A DNA stretch of 48,655 bases. It comes from Phycisphaerales bacterium (GTDB lineage: Bacteria > Planctomycetota > Phycisphaerae > Phycisphaerales > UBA1924). Of the stretch, positions 7,803 through 17,147 are shown piece after piece (within the stretch, counting starts at the first letter, position 1; every line of letters starts with the position of its first letter). The notes below the pieces were generated by a model, which worked only from the letters and a program-made list of their open reading frames with translations, made no database searches and was not told the DNA's origin. The stretch lies in assembly GCA_028285065.1 (NCBI GenBank), contig JANQQG010000126.1, forward strand, positions 1-48,655. The letters run 5' to 3'. The position numbers and the translations under genes were made by a program.

Positions 7803-8288
7803 ATGAGCCAGGCCCCCATGCCTCTCGAGACCGCGCACGGGTACGCGCCGCCAGCCGTCACGCAGTACGCCGTTTTCCTCGACAACCGGGTCGGCAAGCT
7901 CCATGAGTTGCTGAGCGCATTCGACCATTCACCGGTGCAAGTGTGCGCGATCTCGGTGCACGAAGCGACGGACCACGCGGTCGTGCGCATCATCACCAAC
8001 GACGCGCACGCGACACGCAACCTGCTCCGGCGCAACTCGCTCCCGTTCAGCGTGACCGAGCTGCTCGTCATCGAACTGACCGAGGGCCACTCGCTTGAGC
8101 GTCTTTGTCTCTACCTGCTCGGCGCGGAACTCAACATCCGCTTCGCGTATCCGTTGATGCTCAAGCCCAACGGCGCACCGACGATCGCGATCGCCGTGGA
8201 TGATCTGACGTTGGCCGGTCAGATCCTTCGGCGCAAGGAGTTCAGGTTGCTCGGGGAGTGCGACCTGCCGAAGCCGGCGGTGGAGTAG
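7803..8288 (+). CDS. Tandem ACT-domain protein
   Basis: 161 residues consisting of two ACT-like regulatory domains: residues about 19-90 (TQYAVFLDNRVGKLHELLSA) and about 97-155 (LCLYLLGAELNIRFAYPL, then an ILRRKEFRLL helix). ACT domains bind small ligands, most often amino acids, and no catalytic domain is attached. The ATG at 7803 is chosen over upstream in-frame starts because AGGAAGG (7791-7797) sits 5 nt before it. It follows the isc operon but is separated by that operon's terminator. Its ligand and partner enzyme are unknown. Confidence 0.75.
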   Translation: MSQAPMPLETAHGYAPPAVTQYAVFLDNRVGKLHELLSAFDHSPVQVCAISVHEATDHAVVRIITNDAHATRNLLRRNSLPFSVTELLVIELTEGHSLERLCLYLLGAELNIRFAYPLMLKPNGAPTIAIAVDDLTLAGQILRRKEFRLLGECDLPKPAVE

Positions 8289-8360
8289 GGGTAGGCGGGG
8301 GAGGTCCACGCTCCAGCGTTGACTCTCACGCGCAGGCCACCGATGCGCGAATCGGCACTG

Positions 8361-9365
8361 TTACCCGTGCTGCGCCTCGAGTTCTTCCAGCTTCGCGCCC
8401 AGCCAGCGTTCGGCGTCGAGCGCGGCCTGGCAGCCCATGCCCGCGGCCGTGATGGCCTGGCGGTACTCGGCGTCGGCGACGTCGCCGGCGGCGAAGACGC
8501 CCTCGATGTTCGTGGCGCTGTGGCGGCCCTCGAGCTTGAGGTAGCCGGCGTCGTCGGTGTCGAGGCCGCTACCCTCGAGGAACTTCGTCGCGGGTGTGTG
8601 CCCGATCGCGATGAACAGGCCCGTGACCTCGAGGGTCGAGAGTTCGCCGGTGACGGTGTCCTTGAGCTGGACGCTGTGCAGCTTGTCGTCACCGATGACG
8701 TCCTCAACTGTCTTGTTCCAGAGGACCTCGGCGTTCGGCTGCTTCATGAAGCGCTCTTGCATGGTCTTGCTGGCGCGCAGCTCGTCGCGACGGTGGATCA
8801 CGTAGACCTTCGACCCGAACTTGGTCAGGTACGTGGCCTCTTCCATGGCGGTGTCGCCGCCGCCCACGACGGCAAGGGGCTGGTCGCGGAAGTGCGGGAG
8901 CGCGCCATCGCAGACGGCACAAGCGCTCACGCCGCCGCCCATCTGAGCGAGGCGCAGCTCGTTCTCGTGGCCGAGCCAGTTGGCGGTTGCGCCGGTGGCG
9001 ATGATGACGGACCAGGCCTTGACGGTTTCGCCCTTGCTGGTGGTCAGCTCGAAGGGGCGCTTGGAGAAGTCGCACTTCTCGATGTCCTGCTGGACCATCG
9101 TGGTCCCGAAGCGCTCGGCCTGCTTCTGGAAGGCCATCATCATCTCGGGGCCGGTGATGCCCTCGGGGAAGCCAGGGTAGTTCTCGACCTCGGTCGTGAG
9201 CATCAACTGCCCACCGGGGAGGACCGGCGCGGGGTTCTGCTTGGGCACGCCCACGTAGCAGACGGGCTGGAGCTCGGCTCGAGCGGCGTAGATCGCGGCC
9301 GTGTAACCGGCGGGGCCGGAACCGATGATGACGAGCTTGTGGATGTCGGTGTTGGAATCAGGCAT
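8361..9365 (-). CDS. trxB: Thioredoxin reductase
   Basis: 334 residues. NADPH-dependent flavoenzyme that reduces thioredoxin. FAD-binding GSGPAG is at 15-20, the redox-active Cys149-Ala-Val-Cys152 (usually CATC) lies in SACAVCDGALPHF, NADPH-binding GGGDTA is at 168-173 followed by the IHRRDELRAS helix, and the FAD motif GVFAAGDV is near the C-terminus. Length is normal for the low-Mr bacterial enzyme. The gene is convergent with the ACT gene (72 nt apart) and downstream of an unknown exported protein on the same strand. Confidence 0.93.
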   Translation of the reverse strand: MPDSNTDIHKLVIIGSGPAGYTAAIYAARAELQPVCYVGVPKQNPAPVLPGGQLMLTTEVENYPGFPEGITGPEMMMAFQKQAERFGTTMVQQDIEKCDFSKRPFELTTSKGETVKAWSVIIATGATANWLGHENELRLAQMGGGVSACAVCDGALPHFRDQPLAVVGGGDTAMEEATYLTKFGSKVYVIHRRDELRASKTMQERFMKQPNAEVLWNKTVEDVIGDDKLHSVQLKDTVTGELSTLEVTGLFIAIGHTPATKFLEGSGLDTDDAGYLKLEGRHSATNIEGVFAAGDVADAEYRQAITAAGMGCQAALDAERWLGAKLEELEAQHG

Positions 9366-9469
9366 GGGCGTGGATCAACAAGGCGGCACGGTGTCTTGTT
9401 CCCGGCGTTGGACGGGCTGAAACACCTAGGGCTGGTTGGTGCAAGTCGCCGGGCGTGGGCGGATGGGGT

Positions 9470-11083
9470 TCAGGGGATGCGTCCGGTGTCCTTGAGGAAC
9501 TTGCGGACGAGGGAGCTGTAGGGCGGCCAGAGGATGTAGTCGCCCCTGGAGTAACCCTCGTCGCCCTGGACGACCTCGTTTGCCATGAAGGCCTGGCGGT
9601 CGACGCCGACGGAGTAGAGGCAGAAGGTGTCACCGAGGAGGTTGAGGCTGAAGACGCCGACGGACTCGTCGAGTGCGAAGACGCGGATCGGGTAGGGCTT
9701 GTCGACGCCGCGCGGGCCCTTGGGGGTATCGCGGACGGGGACGAAGAACTGCAGTTCCTTGCGGCTGGCACTGGAGTAGGGGTCGCGCTGGACGCGGTCG
9801 ATGAAGTCCGGTCGCGAGGAGCTGATCAAGGGCGGGAGCGAGCGGTTCTGAAGGACGTACGCCTGGAGGGAGAGGGCCTGGCGCGTGCCGGCCATCTCTG
9901 TCGCGAGCCACTGACGGGCGGCGAACATCTGCTCGTGGCCCTTGTAGGCCGCGCGAACGACGGAGGCCTCACGTCCGACCAGGTCGTACTCGCTGCGGGC
10001 GGAGAGCAGCGGGCTGCCCGGCGAGAGCTGCCAACGCGAGCCGGAGTCGATGGCGACGTCGTCGACGAGCTCGTCGATGGCGTAGTAGTCGATCTGCTCT
10101 TCGACGATGCGCTCGTACTTGGCGCTCTCGGAGAAGACGCGAAGCGGGTGACGCCCGACGTCAACGCGCGCCAGCGACGTTGCAAATCGCGTCAGGTCCG
10201 GGCCGGCGCCGGGCGTGTAGGCGAGAGCGACGAGCTGCTTGGCCGCGATCTTGGATGCGCGCGGCCAGACGATGCGATCGACGGTGGCCGCCGAGCGAAG
10301 AGGGTCGAGTCGCGCGACGACATCACCGAGGTATGCCGGGCGGAGGAGCGGGCTCGACCGCTTCGAGTCCTCGAAGGCGATCTCGCGGACGCGCGCGAGC
10401 GCGAACATCGAGCAGCGCATCCCGTAGAGCACCTCGTCCAGCAGCGCTCGGTCCGCGATCTGACGCGACAGGAAGAGCATGTCCATCGCGACCTCGATCG
10501 CGCCCTCCGGGTCGCCCTTGGCCTGCAGCCGGAATGTCTCGAGCCAGCCGAGCACAAGGATCTGATCGATCGCGTCGATGTAGCCGAAGTACGCGGCCGC
10601 GAGGCATGGCGGGTCGCCGATCTCGGTGTAGTAGCCAGCCTCGACGAGCTCGAAGGACTCGGCAACACCCTCGACGCCGTAGGGCTGGGCGAATGCCATG
10701 TGCATGTCGATGCGCTCGTCGGCAGTTGCCTGGGCGAGGGCCTCGACAAGCGCGCGCTGGGCGGGGGCCATGAGCCAGGCCTCGACGTCGACCCAGTCAT
10801 CACGTGCGGGCGGGTCCCACGACATGATGGCCTTCATCTGCTCGAACTCGTCGGGCTCGAAGTCCTCGAAGCCGGGGGGCATCTCATCGAGCTCGAGGAC
10901 CTTCGGGAGCAGGATCAGATCGCTGCGCTTCTCGTCGGTGATGTCGTCGTAGAGGGCATTGACCTCACTGACCGAATCGTCCGGCTGCGCGACGACCTGG
11001 GCGGCCACGCCGAGGCTCGTCATCGCGGCCGCGCCGGCGGCAAGGACCTGAGGGATGAGGGGCAACGACCTGGCTCGCATCAT
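9470..11083 (-). CDS. Exported protein of unknown function, 537 aa
   Basis: Not recognised. A probable Sec signal peptide (residues 1-32; hydrophobic LAAGAAAMTSLGVAAQ, ending VVAQ) is followed by an acidic N-terminal region, a largely helical middle (about 100-330), and a C-terminal part with beta-like, Tyr/Trp-rich segments (FFVPVRDTPKGPRG, YILWPPYSSLVRKFLK). No transmembrane helix follows the signal, no lipobox is seen, and there are no tandem repeats. The ATG at 11083 is followed at once by a second ATG. The gene is flanked by the sigma factor terminator upstream and trxB downstream (104 nt). Probably periplasmic or surface-located. Confidence 0.7.
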   Translation of the reverse strand: MMRARSLPLIPQVLAAGAAAMTSLGVAAQVVAQPDDSVSEVNALYDDITDEKRSDLILLPKVLELDEMPPGFEDFEPDEFEQMKAIMSWDPPARDDWVDVEAWLMAPAQRALVEALAQATADERIDMHMAFAQPYGVEGVAESFELVEAGYYTEIGDPPCLAAAYFGYIDAIDQILVLGWLETFRLQAKGDPEGAIEVAMDMLFLSRQIADRALLDEVLYGMRCSMFALARVREIAFEDSKRSSPLLRPAYLGDVVARLDPLRSAATVDRIVWPRASKIAAKQLVALAYTPGAGPDLTRFATSLARVDVGRHPLRVFSESAKYERIVEEQIDYYAIDELVDDVAIDSGSRWQLSPGSPLLSARSEYDLVGREASVVRAAYKGHEQMFAARQWLATEMAGTRQALSLQAYVLQNRSLPPLISSSRPDFIDRVQRDPYSSASRKELQFFVPVRDTPKGPRGVDKPYPIRVFALDESVGVFSLNLLGDTFCLYSVGVDRQAFMANEVVQGDEGYSRGDYILWPPYSSLVRKFLKDTGRIP

Positions 11084-11189
11084 CGGGGGGACTCCACTGC
11101 GTTCTCAGACAAGGGCCGGAGATGGTAGCAGGATGCCCGCTTCGCCTGTGGCGGGCGGACGGATCCGATGTGGGGCGGTCCAGAAAGCG

Positions 11190-11220
11190 AAAAAGCCCGG
11201 GTGTCTTGCGACACCCGGGC
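11190..11220 (-). terminator. Strong terminator of the sigma factor gene
   Basis: An 11-bp perfect stem, GCCCGGGTGTC with GACACCCGGGC, with a 4-nt loop. Read on the minus strand it ends in TTTTT (11194-11190), about 80 nt past the sigma factor stop. Confidence 0.9.
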
Positions 11221-11298
11221 CATTGCGCGAGAGAGGGAGAGCCGAAAACGACTGACTCTGTATGGGGCGACGCCTTTCGTAGGCTCGCCGGGCGCAGG

Positions 11299-12297
11299 CT
11301 AGCTCGCAACGCGGCTTGCCTCGCGCTTCGTATCTACTTTATGCCTTGATCCGGTGGCCTTGTCACGGAAACCCCGAAAAAAACGGCTTGGCTTCTCATC
11401 ATTGAGGCGTCCGTTCAGCTTCCGGAGGGCCTCGTCGGCGATCTGGCGGACGCGTTCACGGCTGATGCCGATCTCGGCGGCGATCTGCTTCAGGGTGAGC
11501 GGCTCCTGACCGTCGAGCCCGAAGCGGAGGCGGAGGATCCTCGCCTCACGCGCATCGATCGCATCCAACAGACGCCGAATCGTCGCCAGCTCGTCGTCCT
11601 TGAGCACGCACTGGTCGGGCGTCTCGTGGCGTTCGTCGGCGATCAGGTCGCCGAGGTTCATCGCCTGCCCGTTCTCGTCCAGGGGCGTCTGAGCCGGGTT
11701 TCGGAAGGCCTTGACAGCCCTCCGGATGATCCGGAGCTTCTTCAGAGGCAGCTGCATCTCGTCGGACAGCTCTTGGAGCGAGGGCGGACGCCCGAACTCG
11801 GCCTCGAGCTTGTGCGAGGACTGCTTCCACTTGGCGATCAGCTCCACCATGTAGGCCGGGACGTGAATCGGCTGTACGGCATTGATCAGGGCCCGCTTGA
11901 TGGCCTGCTTGATCCACCAGGAGGCGTAGGTCGAGAACCGAGCGCCCTGGGCGGGGTCGAAGCCCTCGACGGCCCTGAGCAGGCCGACGTTGCCCTCCTC
12001 GATGAGGTCTTGAAGGGTCAGGCCGCGATTGGCGTAGTTCTTCGCGATGGATACGACCAGGCGGAGGTTCGCCCGGATCATCAGGTCGCGTGCCTCGGGG
12101 CAGTTGTCGTTGATGATCCGCCAGCCGTACTCCTTCTCCTGCTCGGCGGTCAGGAGGGAGACCTCGTTGATCTGGCGGAGATAGAGCTGGAGCCCGGACT
12201 GGACGTCCGATGAGGGCCTTGACAGACTCGATCGCCTGGTTGTCTTGGTCGTGCCTGCCACTTGTCTGCCACCTCGTCGCCGGCGAGAACTCGCCAC
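11299..12297 (-). CDS. Sigma-70 family RNA polymerase sigma factor (RpoD/SigA-like)
   Basis: 332 residues with regions 1.2 ([20 protein letters not shown]), 2 ([18 protein letters not shown], then [18 protein letters not shown] and [13 protein letters not shown]), 3 and 4 ([18 protein letters not shown]). It lacks the long region 1.1 of E. coli RpoD, as in group 1/2 factors of planctomycetes. A basic tail ([17 protein letters not shown]) follows region 4. The start is uncertain. GTG at 12297 has no Shine-Dalgarno but carries TAGACC 5 nt upstream; GTG at 12261 has GAGG 10 nt upstream and would give 320 residues. The gene is divergent from the UVR-motif gene and ends in a strong terminator. Primary or alternative sigma cannot be decided here. 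Confidence 0.9.
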   Translation of the reverse strand: MASSRRRRGGRQVAGTTKTTRRSSLSRPSSDVQSGLQLYLRQINEVSLLTAEQEKEYGWRIINDNCPEARDLMIRANLRLVVSIAKNYANRGLTLQDLIEEGNVGLLRAVEGFDPAQGARFSTYASWWIKQAIKRALINAVQPIHVPAYMVELIAKWKQSSHKLEAEFGRPPSLQELSDEMQLPLKKLRIIRRAVKAFRNPAQTPLDENGQAMNLGDLIADERHETPDQCVLKDDELATIRRLLDAIDAREARILRLRFGLDGQEPLTLKQIAAEIGISRERVRQIADEALRKLNGRLNDEKPSRFFRGFRDKATGSRHKVDTKREASRVAS

Positions 12298-12521
12298 GGA
12301 ACGGTCTATTGGGTGGGCTCTGGGACCCGAGCGGGCCCAAACTCACCCTTCGCGGGGATATCAGCCGGGGTTGCATCGACCACCCAAAGTTCGACCTTGA
12401 GCCCTGTTTCGGCGGGGGGTCGGACCAGTTTGAGACTGAGACGTCGGTTATCGGGCGGGCGAGGTCCGGAAGGTCGTCCCACCCCTCCTGGGGAGTCGTG
12501 GGCCCATTCCCCATCGAGTCG

Positions 12522-12527
12522 TATAGT
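12522..12527 (+). promoter_or_regulatory. -10 box for the UVR-motif gene
   Basis: TATAGT, 5 of 6 consensus matches, 37 nt before the start. No clear -35. The same hexamer precedes the STAS gene at 4104. Confidence 0.45.
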
Positions 12528-12564
12528 TGGGAATGAGGCCCCTGGCCGGGTCTCGGAGACTGTG

Positions 12565-13320
12565 ATGACCCCCGATCTGACCGCCCTACTCGACGCCTGG
12601 CCCTACGAGTCCGGGAGGCTCAACGTCCGCCTGATCCAGGGCGAGGACGGGGAGCCGCGTATCCAGCTCCGTCTGGACCTGGGCATCCTGCAGATGCGGA
12701 CCTCGGGGCGTCCGGACGGTAAATCGGCGATCGAGGGCTTCGAGAGCCTCCTCGAGCACCACGAGGCGCGTCTGGACGAACACATCGAGGCCAACGGCTC
12801 GGCGTCGGGCTTCGTCCTGGCGCCCGAGGCGTGCCAGGCCCTGCGCGACGAGGCGGTCCAGTACTACCACCGGTACGTCTGCCTGATGGCCCTCGAGGAC
12901 TTCGAGGGGGTCGTCCGGGACACGACCAGGAACCTGCGAGTCCTCGACCTGTGCGCGGCCCACGCGGAGACGGAGGGCGATCGGACGACGCTCGAACGCT
13001 TCCGGCCGTACATCATGATGATGCGCGCCCGCGCGATGGCGGCCCAGGCCCTCAAGGACAACGAGCCGAAGGCGGCGGTCTTCGCGATCGACGACGGTCT
13101 CGAGTCGCTGCGTCGGTACTTCGAGGAGTCGGGGCAGCTGGACGCCTTCGACGAATCGAACGAGGTGCAGGCGCTGCGCGGGATGCGGAGTGCGCTCACG
13201 CCCAAGCTGCCGGTCAGCCAAGAGTCCGAGCTGCGCAAGCGCCTGAAGGACGCGCTCGAGCAGGAGAACTACGAGCTGGCCGCGATCCTGCGCGACGAGT
13301 TGAAACTGATCCGCGACTAG
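12565..13320 (+). CDS. UVR-motif protein of unknown role
   Basis: 251 residues. The only recognisable element is a C-terminal UvrB/UvrC-type UVR helix pair (ELRKRLKDALEQENYELAAI, then LRDELKLI) that mediates protein-protein contact in UvrB, UvrC, ClpC and McsA. The upstream part is helical and TPR-like (YYHRYVCLMALEDFEGVVRD; AVFAIDDGLESLRRYFEE). GGAG at 12555-12558 lies 6 nt before the ATG at 12565, which is preferred over starts further upstream. The gene is convergent with the antiporter gene; the two stop codons share the palindrome CTAG (13317-13320). A regulatory or adaptor role is possible but unproven. Confidence 0.75.
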   Translation: MTPDLTALLDAWPYESGRLNVRLIQGEDGEPRIQLRLDLGILQMRTSGRPDGKSAIEGFESLLEHHEARLDEHIEANGSASGFVLAPEACQALRDEAVQYYHRYVCLMALEDFEGVVRDTTRNLRVLDLCAAHAETEGDRTTLERFRPYIMMMRARAMAAQALKDNEPKAAVFAIDDGLESLRRYFEESGQLDAFDESNEVQALRGMRSALTPKLPVSQESELRKRLKDALEQENYELAAILRDELKLIRD

Positions 13321-15062
13321 GCCCCCGCGCCCGTTTCGAGCTCGGCCTCGGGATCGGCCTTGGCGGGCTCGATGTTGTCGAGGTGCTTGGCGATCAGGCG
13401 GTCCATCGTCTCGGCGGTCGCGACCTCCTCGACGATGACCTCGCTCGCGCCCAAGCTCCTTGCGACGAACGCCTTGGAGAGGTACGACGCGCGGGCTGCG
13501 ATGAACGCATCCGGGTTCATCGCGCGCACGGCGCGGCAGGCGCGGAGCATCGTGTCGTCGTCGGGCATGGTCAGCACGACGGCGACTGCGTCGCGGACGT
13601 GCGCGGACTCGAGCACCTCGTGGTTCGTCGCGTCGCCGTAGACGACGCGACGTCCCAGCTTCGCTTGGCGCAGCACGGTCTTCGGGTTGAGTTCGACGAC
13701 GGTGTAGGTGACGCCGCGGTTGGCGAGGCGCTCTGCGACGGCTCGGCCGACGGGGCCGAATCCGGCGATGAGGACGTGGCGCACCGGGTCATCGCCGGTG
13801 CCGTGCGTCTCGCCGAGCTTCGGCGCGTGGATCCAGGGCGGCTTGACGCGCGAGCGGATCTTGGGCTCGATCCGGGACGCCAGGTCGAGCAAGGGCGGGG
13901 TCACGACCAGCGAGAGCACGACGACGAGGATCACGGCGCTGCGCGTCTCCTCGGTCAGCGCGCCGCCCTCGGGGACCGCCGCAAGCACAACCAGCGAGAA
14001 CTCACCCGCCTGCGCGAGCATGAGCCCGACGCTGACCGCGACCGAGAAACCGATCCCGGCGGCCCACGCGCCCAGGGCGATCATGACGCACTTGACCACG
14101 ATCAGCGTGACGAACGCGAGCACGATCGCCCACCACGAGTCCGCCAGGACTCCGGGATCTACCAGCAGGCCGACGGCGGTGAAGAACACGGCCATGAACA
14201 AGTCACGGATGGTCGTGACCTGCCCCATGATCTCGTACTTGTAGGGAGTCGTGCTGAGGACAAAGCCGGCAAGAAACGCGCCCAGTTCCGGGCTGAACCC
14301 GAGCGCGGAGGTGATCGCTCCGGCGCCGAGCGCGGCCGCTGCGGAGAGCACGAGCATCAACTCGCCCGAGCGTGCGCGGGCGGCCTGGCCGAAGAGCAGC
14401 GGGAGCAGGTGCTTGGCGGCGATGGCGAGGCCGCCGACGCCCGCGAGCGCGATGAAGCCGCGTCCGAGCATGACGGGCCAGGCGACGCTGTCGTCCGGTC
14501 CCTCCCCGCCCGCGAGCGTGGGGACGATCGCGAGCATGCCAACCACGGCCAGGTCCTGGACGATCAGGACACCGAGGGCGAGGCGGCTGGACAAGCGGCG
14601 CAGCAAGCGGCGCTCGGCGAGCAGTCGCATGACGACGGCCGTGGACGAGAGCGAGAGCGCCATCGCGATGATCAGGGCCGGGGCCGCCCCGAGGCCGAAG
14701 AGCATAGCGAGCGGCCAGAGGGCTCCGACGCAGAGCAGGACCGCCGCCATGCCTGCGCCGGCGAGGACGATCAGGGATCCGCGGAACGCGCCGATGTCCA
14801 GGTGCAGGCCGATGCCGAACATCAGGAGGACGAGGGCGAGGCTCTCGATGGTCTCGATGGACTCGGAGTCAGCGCCGCCGGCGAGCCCGAGCAGGCGCGG
14901 GCCGAGGAGGATGCCAACGAGGAGGTAGGCGGGGATAGGGTGGACGCGGATTCGGTGGGCGAGCAGCGAGGCGAGGGCCGCGCCGACGAGGATGGTCAGC
15001 AGCGAGACGATCGCCGGGCTGACGTCCGTTGCGCCGAGTGTGAGGAGCCCACCGGTGGTCAT
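13317..15062 (-). CDS. Kef-type cation:proton antiporter (CPA2) with RCK/TrkA-N domain
   Basis: 581 residues. The N-terminal 390 or so form about 12 transmembrane helices of the Na+/H+ exchanger (CPA2) fold, including IPAYLLVGILLGPRLLGLAG. A cytoplasmic RCK_N domain follows (HVLIAGFGPVGRAVAERLA, then VVELNP and GDATNHEVLE), as in KefB/KefC and YbaL. The proteins exchange K+ or Na+ for H+ under NAD(H) or ligand control. The ATG at 15062 overlaps the mnmG stop as ATGA, the usual sign of translational coupling, and avoids an implausible 62-residue hydrophilic extension. Downstream stop shared with the convergent gene (CTAG). Confidence 0.87.
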   Translation of the reverse strand: MTTGGLLTLGATDVSPAIVSLLTILVGAALASLLAHRIRVHPIPAYLLVGILLGPRLLGLAGGADSESIETIESLALVLLMFGIGLHLDIGAFRGSLIVLAGAGMAAVLLCVGALWPLAMLFGLGAAPALIIAMALSLSSTAVVMRLLAERRLLRRLSSRLALGVLIVQDLAVVGMLAIVPTLAGGEGPDDSVAWPVMLGRGFIALAGVGGLAIAAKHLLPLLFGQAARARSGELMLVLSAAAALGAGAITSALGFSPELGAFLAGFVLSTTPYKYEIMGQVTTIRDLFMAVFFTAVGLLVDPGVLADSWWAIVLAFVTLIVVKCVMIALGAWAAGIGFSVAVSVGLMLAQAGEFSLVVLAAVPEGGALTEETRSAVILVVVLSLVVTPPLLDLASRIEPKIRSRVKPPWIHAPKLGETHGTGDDPVRHVLIAGFGPVGRAVAERLANRGVTYTVVELNPKTVLRQAKLGRRVVYGDATNHEVLESAHVRDAVAVVLTMPDDDTMLRACRAVRAMNPDAFIAARASYLSKAFVARSLGASEVIVEEVATAETMDRLIAKHLDNIEPAKADPEAELETGAGA

Positions 15063-17092
15063 GACGCCGATGGTACCGATGCTCCGCCGGCGCGCCTTCG
15101 GCGCTCGAGCAGGACGGTCAGCAGCGTCAGATCGGCTGGGGTGATGCCCTCGAGTCGGGCCGCCTGCGCAAAGGTCGCGGGACGGAAGCGCGTCAGTGCC
15201 TCGATCGCCTCCGCACGCATCGGGGACAGGTCCGCGCGGGTCAGCCACTCGGGGATTGCACGCCGGGCCTGCTCACGCTGGCGACGGATCTCCGCGCCCT
15301 GGCGGACGAGGTACGGCTCGTACCGGCGCTCCGCGTGGGCGTGGAAGACGACAGGTTCATCCAGTTGCTCGCCAGCTTCGCTCAGGGCCCGCGCGAGGTC
15401 GCTCGGTCCGAACTCGGGTCGGCGGCACGCGTCGCCAAGGGTGGACATCGAGCCGTCGGGCTTGGGCTCCATGCGGATCTGGTCGAGCATCTCGCGGGCA
15501 CGTTCGACCTGTGCCCGGCGCTGACCGAACCGGCGCAGACGCTCGCGACCGAGCTCGGTCGAGCCGAGCAGCCCGAGACGCTCCGCGATCGGCGTCAGAC
15601 GCTCGGGGGCGTTGTCGGCCCGGAGCACGAGGCGGTGCTCGGCGCGCGACGTGAACATCCGGTACGGCTCGCGCGGCGTCTTCGTGACCAAGTCGTCCAT
15701 CAACACACCGATGTACGCCTCGTCGCGACCGAAGACGACATCGTCCTCGCCCAGGACGCGCCGAGCGCCGTTGATCCCGGCGACGAGGCCCTGAGCCGCG
15801 GCCTCCTCGTACCCGCTGGTTCCGTTGATCTGTCCGGCGAGGAAGAGCCCGTCAACCGAGCGCGTCTCGCAGGTGGCGCGGATCTGGTGCGGCAGGACGA
15901 CGTCGTACTCGACGGCGTAGCCGTAGCAGAGGATCTCCGCTCGCTCGCAGCCCTCCATCTGGCGCACGAGGATGTCCTGAACGTCCGCGGGGAGACTCGT
16001 GGCGATCCCGTTGGCGTAGACGACCTCGTCGCGGAGGGACTCGGGCTCGAGGAAGACGTGGTGCGAGTCGCGCTCGGCGAAACGCACGACCTTGTCCTCG
16101 ATCGACGGGCAGTACCGAGGACCGGCGGACTCGATCTGGCCGCTGAACATCGGGGCGCGGTCGAGGTTGGCGCGGATCGCCCGATGCACCAGCGCGTTCG
16201 TGCGCGTGACGCGGCAGGCGACCTGCTCGAGTTCGGGGAAGCCCGCCCGGTTGGTCAGCTCGCTGAACGGGACGGGGCGTTCGTCACCGCCGGCGGGCTC
16301 GAGCGCATCCCAGTCGAGGCTGGAGCGCTTCATGCGCGGTGGCGTGCCGGTCTTGAGGCGTCCGAGCTCGAAGCCAAGGTGACCGAGGGAAGCCGAGATC
16401 CCGAGCGCGGCGCCTTCACCGGTGCGCCCGCCCGGTGTGCGCTGCTCGCCGGTGTGCATCAGCCCACGCATGAACGTGCCGGTGGTGACGATGACCACGT
16501 CGGCGAGTAGATCGATCCCCCCGCCATCCTCGACGACCCATGCGTCGCTGTGCGAACCATCGCGGTCCAGTTCATCCCCGTCGCGCCCGTGGAACGTCTC
16601 GCGCGCCCGGCAGAGCGAGTCCATCGGCAGGGGCGCGCGGCGCGGGGAGGCCCCCACTCGCACACCCGCGACCCGCTCCCCGTCGGTCAGGAATTGCTCG
16701 ACGGCGCCCTGGATGAACCGGACCTCCTCGCGAGCGTGCAACAAGCGCTGAACCGCCTCGGCGTACGCGTGCTTGTCGGACTGGCAACGCGGCCCGTGCA
16801 CGGCCGCGCCCTTGGACGGGTTGAGCACCTTGAACTGGATCCCGGTGGCGTCGGCCGCAAGGCCCATGAGCCCGCCGAGCGCGTCGATCTCGCGGACGAG
16901 CTGGCCCTTGGCGAGCCCGCCGATCGCCGGGTTGCAGCTCATCGCGCCGGTCTTGGCGGCATCAAGGGTGACCACGCCGACCGCGCCCGGCCCGAACTCG
17001 CCGGCGGGCAAGAGGTTGGCCGCGGCCCACGCGGCTTCGGCCCCGGCGTGCCCGGAACCAACCACGATCACCTTGAAGCGGTGCTTCGCCAT
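15059..17092 (-). CDS. mnmG: tRNA uridine-34 5-carboxymethylaminomethyl modification enzyme MnmG
   Basis: 677 residues. The FAD-dependent subunit that, with MnmE, adds carboxymethylaminomethyl to U34 of certain tRNAs. The FAD motif VVGSGHAGAEAA is at the N-terminus, followed by GAMSCNPAIGGLAKGQLVRE, KTGTPPRM, TSGYEEAAAQGLVAGIN and the C-terminal FTSRAEHRLVLRADN. It is some 50 residues longer than usual because of a Gly/Arg/Asp-rich insert around 175-205, in which a stretch resembles linker sequence. ATG 17092 is preferred over TTG 17122. There is no Shine-Dalgarno; TACCAT lies 5 nt before the start. No mnmE is in the window. The downstream antiporter overlaps by 4 nt. Confidence 0.94.
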   Translation of the reverse strand: MAKHRFKVIVVGSGHAGAEAAWAAANLLPAGEFGPGAVGVVTLDAAKTGAMSCNPAIGGLAKGQLVREIDALGGLMGLAADATGIQFKVLNPSKGAAVHGPRCQSDKHAYAEAVQRLLHAREEVRFIQGAVEQFLTDGERVAGVRVGASPRRAPLPMDSLCRARETFHGRDGDELDRDGSHSDAWVVEDGGGIDLLADVVIVTTGTFMRGLMHTGEQRTPGGRTGEGAALGISASLGHLGFELGRLKTGTPPRMKRSSLDWDALEPAGGDERPVPFSELTNRAGFPELEQVACRVTRTNALVHRAIRANLDRAPMFSGQIESAGPRYCPSIEDKVVRFAERDSHHVFLEPESLRDEVVYANGIATSLPADVQDILVRQMEGCERAEILCYGYAVEYDVVLPHQIRATCETRSVDGLFLAGQINGTSGYEEAAAQGLVAGINGARRVLGEDDVVFGRDEAYIGVLMDDLVTKTPREPYRMFTSRAEHRLVLRADNAPERLTPIAERLGLLGSTELGRERLRRFGQRRAQVERAREMLDQIRMEPKPDGSMSTLGDACRRPEFGPSDLARALSEAGEQLDEPVVFHAHAERRYEPYLVRQGAEIRRQREQARRAIPEWLTRADLSPMRAEAIEALTRFRPATFAQAARLEGITPADLTLLTVLLERRRRAGGASVPSAS

Positions 17093-17097
17093 CTGTG

Positions 17098-17103
17098 ATG
17101 GTA
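17098..17103 (-). promoter_or_regulatory. -10 box suggesting a leaderless mnmG mRNA
   Basis: TACCAT on the minus strand, with 5 nt (CACAG) to the ATG. There is no Shine-Dalgarno between them. Confidence 0.4.
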
Positions 17104-17147
17104 GATCGGGGGGATCCGGCAAAGCGGATCACATTGCACCGCGGGGG

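Noticed and set aside
13317-15248. A longer antiporter starting at 15248
   Set aside because: The extra 62 residues are hydrophilic and lie within the mnmG 3' end. The ATG at 15062 overlaps the mnmG stop as ATGA and precedes the first membrane helix.
12831-15524. An 897-codon plus-strand frame across the UVR gene, antiporter and mnmG 3' end
   Set aside because: Shadow frame crossing three real genes; its composition is Gly/Arg/Asp/Glu-rich without motifs.
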